Below, one piece after another: positions 7,710-10,510 of a stretch of 10,510 nt of DNA. The position numbers and the translations under genes were made by a program. The stretch comes from an uncultured Campylobacter sp. (lineage in GTDB: Bacteria > Campylobacterota > Campylobacteria > Campylobacterales > Campylobacteraceae), in NCBI RefSeq assembly GCF_938017705.1, contig NZ_CALIIS010000171.1, forward strand, positions 1-10,510. The letters are read 5' to 3'. Positions within the stretch are counted from its first letter, which is position 1. The number at the start of each line of letters is the position of its first letter. The notes beneath the pieces were generated by a model. That model saw only the letters and a program-made list of their open reading frames with translations, was not told the origin of the DNA and did no database searches.

Positions 7710-8206
7710 TGTTTTACAAGGACCAAATCACCGGCACGCTTGTGAATTATTACGTCACCTGTAAGCGCGAGGCGTGGCTTTACGCACACAATATTCACGC
7801 CAATCAGGAAGATGAAAACATGCTGATGGGCAAGGCGCTAGCGGATATCAAAGAGAACGATTTGCAGGACTTTGCATTTTCAAATTTGAAATTCGACAAG
7901 CTTTCCAAGCAGCGCGGACATTATCTCATCACTGAATATAAAAAGAGCCTAAAAAATCCAGAAGCAGGCAAGATGCAGCTACTTTTTTATATCTATCTTT
8001 TAAAAACAGGCTTAAATTTAAAAGAGGTGAAAGGCAAGCTAATTAGCGGCAAAACCGTCATAGCCATTGAGGATAACGCCGAAAATTTCAATAAAATCGA
8101 AACAATTCTAAACAGCATCGCCGCCCTTGTAAACGAGCCAAAGCCGCCTAAATTTAGCCCGCAAAAGATTTGCGAGAGTTGCGCTTATCGTGATTATTGC
8201 ATTTAG
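7709..8206 (+). CDS. cas4: Cas4, RecB-like nuclease-fold protein with Fe-S cluster; motif-I His missing
   Basis: Cas4 trims prespacers and helps choose PAM-adjacent ends during spacer acquisition with Cas1-Cas2. The 165-residue product begins DQITGTLVNYYVTCKR and ends with CESCAYRDYC, giving the four cysteines (C18, C155, C158, C164) that bind a 4Fe-4S cluster. Nuclease-fold motifs D63, E76-Y-K78 and Q90xxxY94 are present. The expected GKxxHE motif reads GKALADIKE (residues 41-49), so the metal-binding histidine is alanine and the following glutamate is aspartate; nuclease activity could be weakened or lost. The start overlaps the cas3 stop (TAATG), and cas2 begins eight bases after the stop. 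Base composition jumps to about half G or C (row 7741-7800: 29 of 60), unlike cas8b and cas7. Confidence 0.92.
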   Translation: MFYKDQITGTLVNYYVTCKREAWLYAHNIHANQEDENMLMGKALADIKENDLQDFAFSNLKFDKLSKQRGHYLITEYKKSLKNPEAGKMQLLFYIYLLKTGLNLKEVKGKLISGKTVIAIEDNAENFNKIETILNSIAALVNEPKPPKFSPQKICESCAYRDYCI

Positions 8207-8214
8207 GAGATAGG

Positions 8215-8493
8215 ATGTACGCTATTTTGTTTTACGATATTTCAAGCAGCGACGAAAAGGAGAAAAATAACGCTGTACGCGTCCGCAAGGCGGTCGAGAA
8301 GTTTCTGCCTCGCGTGCAATTCAGTGTTTTTGAGGGTGAAATCAGAGCGAGCGATCTTAAAAAATTAATGACGATTTTGCAAAAAGAATGCTCTAGCAAG
8401 CTTGATTCGGTAGTAATTTATACTTTTAATTCGCTCAAATATTCACAGCGCCTAGTCATCGGGTGCGATAAAAACGAGGCAATATTCAGCTAA
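8215..8493 (+). CDS. cas2: Cas2, structural partner of Cas1 in spacer acquisition
   Basis: Cas2 dimers bridge two Cas1 dimers to form the integrase that inserts new spacers. From ATG 8215 the protein has 92 residues, the usual size. It opens MYAILFYDIS, with D8 at the conserved first-strand aspartate, and carries RVQFSVFEGEI, the typical Q-SVFEG segment, then DSVVIYTF. The start at 8215 is preferred over the in-frame codon at 8197, because AGGAG (8205-8209) sits five bases before it and the family begins at this methionine; the earlier start would also lie inside cas4. cas1 follows after 16 bases. Here cas2 precedes cas1, whereas many I-B loci have cas1 first. Confidence 0.93.
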   Translation: MYAILFYDISSSDEKEKNNAVRVRKAVEKFLPRVQFSVFEGEIRASDLKKLMTILQKECSSKLDSVVIYTFNSLKYSQRLVIGCDKNEAIFS

Positions 8494-8509
8494 AATTTAA
8501 GGATAAAGT

Positions 8510-9508
8510 ATGCAAAAATCGGATCGCACGCATTTTATTTTGAGCCCAGGCCGATTGCGCCGCAAAGATAATAATCTATACTTCGATAAATTTAACGACG
8601 AGGGCGGAATTTTAACTAGTAAAATTTTGCCGATTAACGCAATTGATGAAATTTATATTTTGGCGCGAGTGGAGCTTGATACCTATGCTATGGCGTTTTT
8701 GGCAGATAATAACGTTTTGCTGCATATTTTTAGCGCCTATCAGAGCTTTCGCGGCAGTTTTTTCCCTAATACTTCAAATTCTGTAAATAAAAGCGGCTTT
8801 GTGCTTTTGGCGCAGCTGCGGGCTTTTGACGATCTTTCTAAGCGCCTTTTTATCGCTCGCGAGATTACTCGCGCTCGCATCTTAAATGCAGCCATTAATT
8901 GCAAGGTTTACGGCGTCTCGCTCGATACTGCGCCACATCTGGATGCCCTAGCGCGCGTCTGTGACATAGCAGCGGTAATGGCGGTGGAAGGCGGCTTTGC
9001 CAAGCAGTATTTCGCAGCCTGGAACGAAATCATCGAGGATCAGCGCAGTTTTAAATTTACGACGCGTTCCAAACGCCCGCCGGCGGATAAAATTAATGCC
9101 CTCATTAGCTATGTAAATACGCGCATTTATAACATCTGCCTCAGCGAAATTTACAAAACCGAGCTTGATCCGCGCATCGGCTTTTTACACGAGCCAAACT
9201 ACCGTGCGCTAAGTCTGCATCTTGATCTTGCAGAGATTTTTAAGCCTATTTTAGGCGATAGATTAATTTTTGGAATGTTAAATAAGCGTGAGATTACGGC
9301 AAAAGATTTTGAAACGGACGCGGGGCGTATTCGATTTGGTCGAGAAGCGGTGCAAAAAATCGAGCTAAAAATGATTGAGAAACTAGCATCTTGCGCGAAC
9401 GTAGCGGGACAGAGCCTAACCTGGCGTCAAATCATCCGTCGCGAGGCCAATCAGATTAAAAAATACGTCTGTGAAGGCGTGCCTTACGAGGGGTTGGTAT
9501 GGCGGTAG
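8510..9508 (+). CDS. cas1: Cas1, CRISPR integrase
   Basis: Cas1 is the metal-dependent integrase that joins prespacers to the leader-repeat junction. The 332-residue protein is of normal length for subtype I-B. An N-terminal beta-rich domain begins THFILSPGRLRRKDNNLYF. The helical catalytic domain shows E160 in AVEGGFAKQYF, H227 in GFLHEPNYR, and D239 and E242 in LHLDLAEIFKP, the standard metal-ligand set, so it looks intact. AAGGA (8499-8503) lies six bases before the ATG. It is the last gene of the operon; the leader and array follow directly, on the same strand, as expected for an acquisition module kept next to its array. Composition is high in G and C (row 8821-8880: 30 of 60), like cas4 and glyS. 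Confidence 0.96.
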   Translation: MQKSDRTHFILSPGRLRRKDNNLYFDKFNDEGGILTSKILPINAIDEIYILARVELDTYAMAFLADNNVLLHIFSAYQSFRGSFFPNTSNSVNKSGFVLLAQLRAFDDLSKRLFIAREITRARILNAAINCKVYGVSLDTAPHLDALARVCDIAAVMAVEGGFAKQYFAAWNEIIEDQRSFKFTTRSKRPPADKINALISYVNTRIYNICLSEIYKTELDPRIGFLHEPNYRALSLHLDLAEIFKPILGDRLIFGMLNKREITAKDFETDAGRIRFGREAVQKIELKMIEKLASCANVAGQSLTWRQIIRREANQIKKYVCEGVPYEGLVWR

Positions 9509-9645
9509 GGCTGGGCCTTCAAGTTTAAATTTATGTTTTTGAAATCTTAACTAGAATCACTTACGCCTATAGATTACGCTCTCTTAAAATGCATGTGCTT
9601 TTGAAATAAATTTGATCTGAAGCACGGAACGGCGAAAGAATTGGC

Positions 9646-9669
9646 TTTAAAAACACATATGTTTTTAAA
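9646..9669. repeat. AT-rich inverted repeat in the leader
   Basis: TTTAAAAAC (9646-9654) and GTTTTTAAA (9661-9669) form a perfect 9-bp stem around ACATAT. It lies about 140 bases after cas1. It has no following T-run, so it is more likely a protein-binding or structural element than a terminator; that role is a guess. Confidence 0.5.
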
Positions 9670-9782
9670 ATTTCAGCTTTTTATTATTCACACTTCGATT
9701 TTTGAATATCTTTATATTTAGATTTTAACATTTGCACTCACGATACATATAGATAGCGATAAAGTTGCTTTTAAGATTCTGA

Positions 9783-9802
9783 AATGCCTAATTTTGGGCA
9801 TT
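9783..9802. repeat. Short inverted repeat in the leader
   Basis: AATGCC (9783-9788) and GGCATT (9797-9802) form a 6-bp stem with an 8-base loop, roughly 100 bases before the array. Six base pairs can occur by chance, so function is uncertain. Confidence 0.3.
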
Positions 9803-9852
9803 GAGCAATCGGGAGCTTTTTTAAATTTAGTCCATTTTAAGGCATAAAAATA

Positions 9853-9858
9853 TATACT
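9853..9858 (+). promoter_or_regulatory. Candidate -10 box for pre-crRNA transcription
   Basis: TATACT matches the -10 consensus at five of six bases and lies 40 bases before the first repeat, the right place for the leader promoter. No good -35 is seen 16-18 bases upstream, which is common in Campylobacter promoters. An overlapping TATATA at 9851 is an alternative. Confidence 0.4.
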
Positions 9859-9898
9859 CCTAACACTTTCTACCTAGAAAAATGGCAAAATTCGTGCT

Positions 9899-10448
9899 GT
9901 AGAATTCCATCCCGTTGGGAATTGAAACGCTCCTTGCAAGCTACCGCAGTCGTGCCGCTACCCAGTAGAATTCCATCCCGTTGGGAATTGAAACGCAAAG
10001 CGGGCAGGCTATGACATAGACACCGAGCGTAGAATTCCATCCCGTTGGGAATTGAAACAATGGGGATTGCGCACCTATAAAATTTGCTTTGAGTAGAATT
10101 CCATCCCGTTGGGAATTGAAACCCGGGTGTATGCAGCAGCACTTCATCAATGATACGGTAGAATTCCATCCCGTTGGGAATTGAAACTGTAATATAAAAG
10201 GATACAAAATGACGACAAAAGGTAGAATTCCATCCCGTTGGGAATTGAAACATAGCGCATAGAAGCAGAGCGATTACCACGCCTAAGGTAGAATTCCATC
10301 CCGTTGGGAATTGAAACTCTTCCTCGTCAAATGTAATACCAAGCTTTATAGGTAGAATTCCATCCCGTTGGGAATTGAAACTTATTGAAAATCCAAAATT
10401 TATTGTAGCTTCTGGAAAGTAGAATTCCATCCCGCTGGGAATTGAAAC
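9899..10448 (+). CRISPR. Type I-B CRISPR array: nine 30-base repeats, eight spacers
   Basis: The repeat begins GTAGAATTCCATCCC and ends GTTGGGAATTGAAAC. Copies start at 9899, 9965, 10029, 10093, 10158, 10222, 10288, 10352 and 10419. Spacers occupy 9929-9964, 9995-10028, 10059-10092, 10123-10157, 10188-10221, 10252-10287, 10318-10351 and 10382-10418 (36, 34, 34, 35, 34, 36, 34 and 37 bases). The 3' end ATTGAAAC is the typical I-B crRNA 5' handle, so transcription is rightward from the leader. A CCC-GTT-GGG mini-hairpin lies just upstream of the predicted Cas6 cut. Repeats 1-8 are identical; repeat 9 reads CCCGCTGGG, a loop change that keeps the stem. No repeat follows within 62 bases, so this is the leader-distal end. 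Open minus-strand frames across the array are artefacts of the repeats. Confidence 0.98.
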
Positions 10449-10510
10449 TTACTAATCGTCTTAGGTATCAGCAGTTCATTAGCTACCGAATGAATCAAAA
10501 CGATATGATT
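10449..10510. other. Flank beyond the last repeat; no gene seen
   Basis: The final 62 bases hold no repeat, although one would be expected near 10483 if the array continued. A 6-bp inverted repeat, TTCATT (10475-10480) and AATGAA (10489-10494), is present without a T-run. Nothing else can be supported. Confidence 0.5.

Larger units (their letters stand above)
9509..9898 (+). promoter_or_regulatory. AT-rich CRISPR leader region without genes
   Basis: The 390 bases between the cas1 stop and the first repeat hold no convincing gene. The stretch is AT-rich and contains two short inverted repeats (9646-9669 and 9783-9802) and a -10-like TATACT close to the array. Position upstream of the first repeat, repeat orientation and the unmutated leader-side repeats mark it as the leader that promotes pre-crRNA transcription and directs spacer integration. 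A weak hairpin just after cas1 (AGGGC-TGG-GCCTT) is not enough to call a terminator. Confidence 0.75.

Noticed and set aside
8197..8214. Earlier start for cas2 inside cas4
   Set aside because: The family begins at MYAILFYDIS, and AGGAG is placed correctly for ATG 8215.
9505..9530. Terminator after cas1
   Set aside because: The AGGGC/GCCTT stem is only five pairs with a wobble and has no T-run.
9870..10430. Long minus-strand open frames across the array, up to 186 codons
   Set aside because: They are made of repeat translations (for example FNSQRDGIL, SIPNGMEFY, QFPTGWNST) joined to spacers. The repeat happens to be open on the minus strand, and there is no ribosome binding site or family resemblance.
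10475..10494. Hairpin beyond the array as a terminator
   Set aside because: The stem has six mostly A-T pairs and no T-run follows.

Overview
The window reads as one complete subtype I-B CRISPR-Cas locus directly downstream of glyS (glycyl-tRNA synthetase beta subunit). The organism is most likely a campylobacterotal (epsilonproteobacterial) species. The TTTAAA/AAATTT-rich style of the non-coding DNA, the compact same-strand gene packing and the moderate GC of glyS would fit a higher-GC oral-type Campylobacter. That assignment is inference, since no 16S rRNA or other taxonomic marker is present.

Layout, all on the + strand. Bases 1-1199 hold the last 398 codons of glyS, followed by a 13-bp terminator hairpin (1216-1251). 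cas6 (1271-2002) starts 19 bases after the hairpin. A consensus promoter, TTGACA-17 bp-TATAAT (2063-2091), lies in the 116-base gap before a tightly packed effector operon: cas8b/csh1 (2119-3912, TTG start), cas7/csh2 (3912-4829), cas5 (4830-5542, split by a frameshift) and cas3 (5514-7709). The adaptation genes follow without a break: cas4 (7709-8206), cas2 (8215-8493) and cas1 (8510-9508). A gene-free 390-base AT-rich leader (9509-9898) precedes a CRISPR array of nine 30-base repeats and eight spacers of 34-37 bases (9899-10448). The last repeat carries one base change and no tenth repeat follows, so the array ends inside the window.

How the parts work together: the array is transcribed rightward from the leader. 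Cas6 would cut each repeat to leave an ATTGAAAC 5' handle. Cas8b, Cas7 and Cas5 would form Cascade on the crRNA, and Cas3 (HD nuclease plus helicase) would degrade bound DNA. Cas1, Cas2 and Cas4 would add new spacers at the leader end.

Two points bear on whether the system is intact. cas5 is interrupted by an apparent one-A loss in an A-run, and an ATGA stop/start overlap sits exactly at the break. Cas4 keeps its four cysteines and its D, ExK and QxxxY motifs but lacks the motif-I histidine. The genes from cas8b to cas3 are much more AT-rich than glyS, cas6 and cas4-cas2-cas1, which suggests a mosaic locus. The leader-proximal spacer encodes, on its complement, an amino-methyltransferase motif GSGTTAVACKE, pointing to a mobile-element DNA methyltransferase gene as the protospacer. 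I see no new class of system here; the interest is in the lesions, the mosaic composition and the spacer contents.
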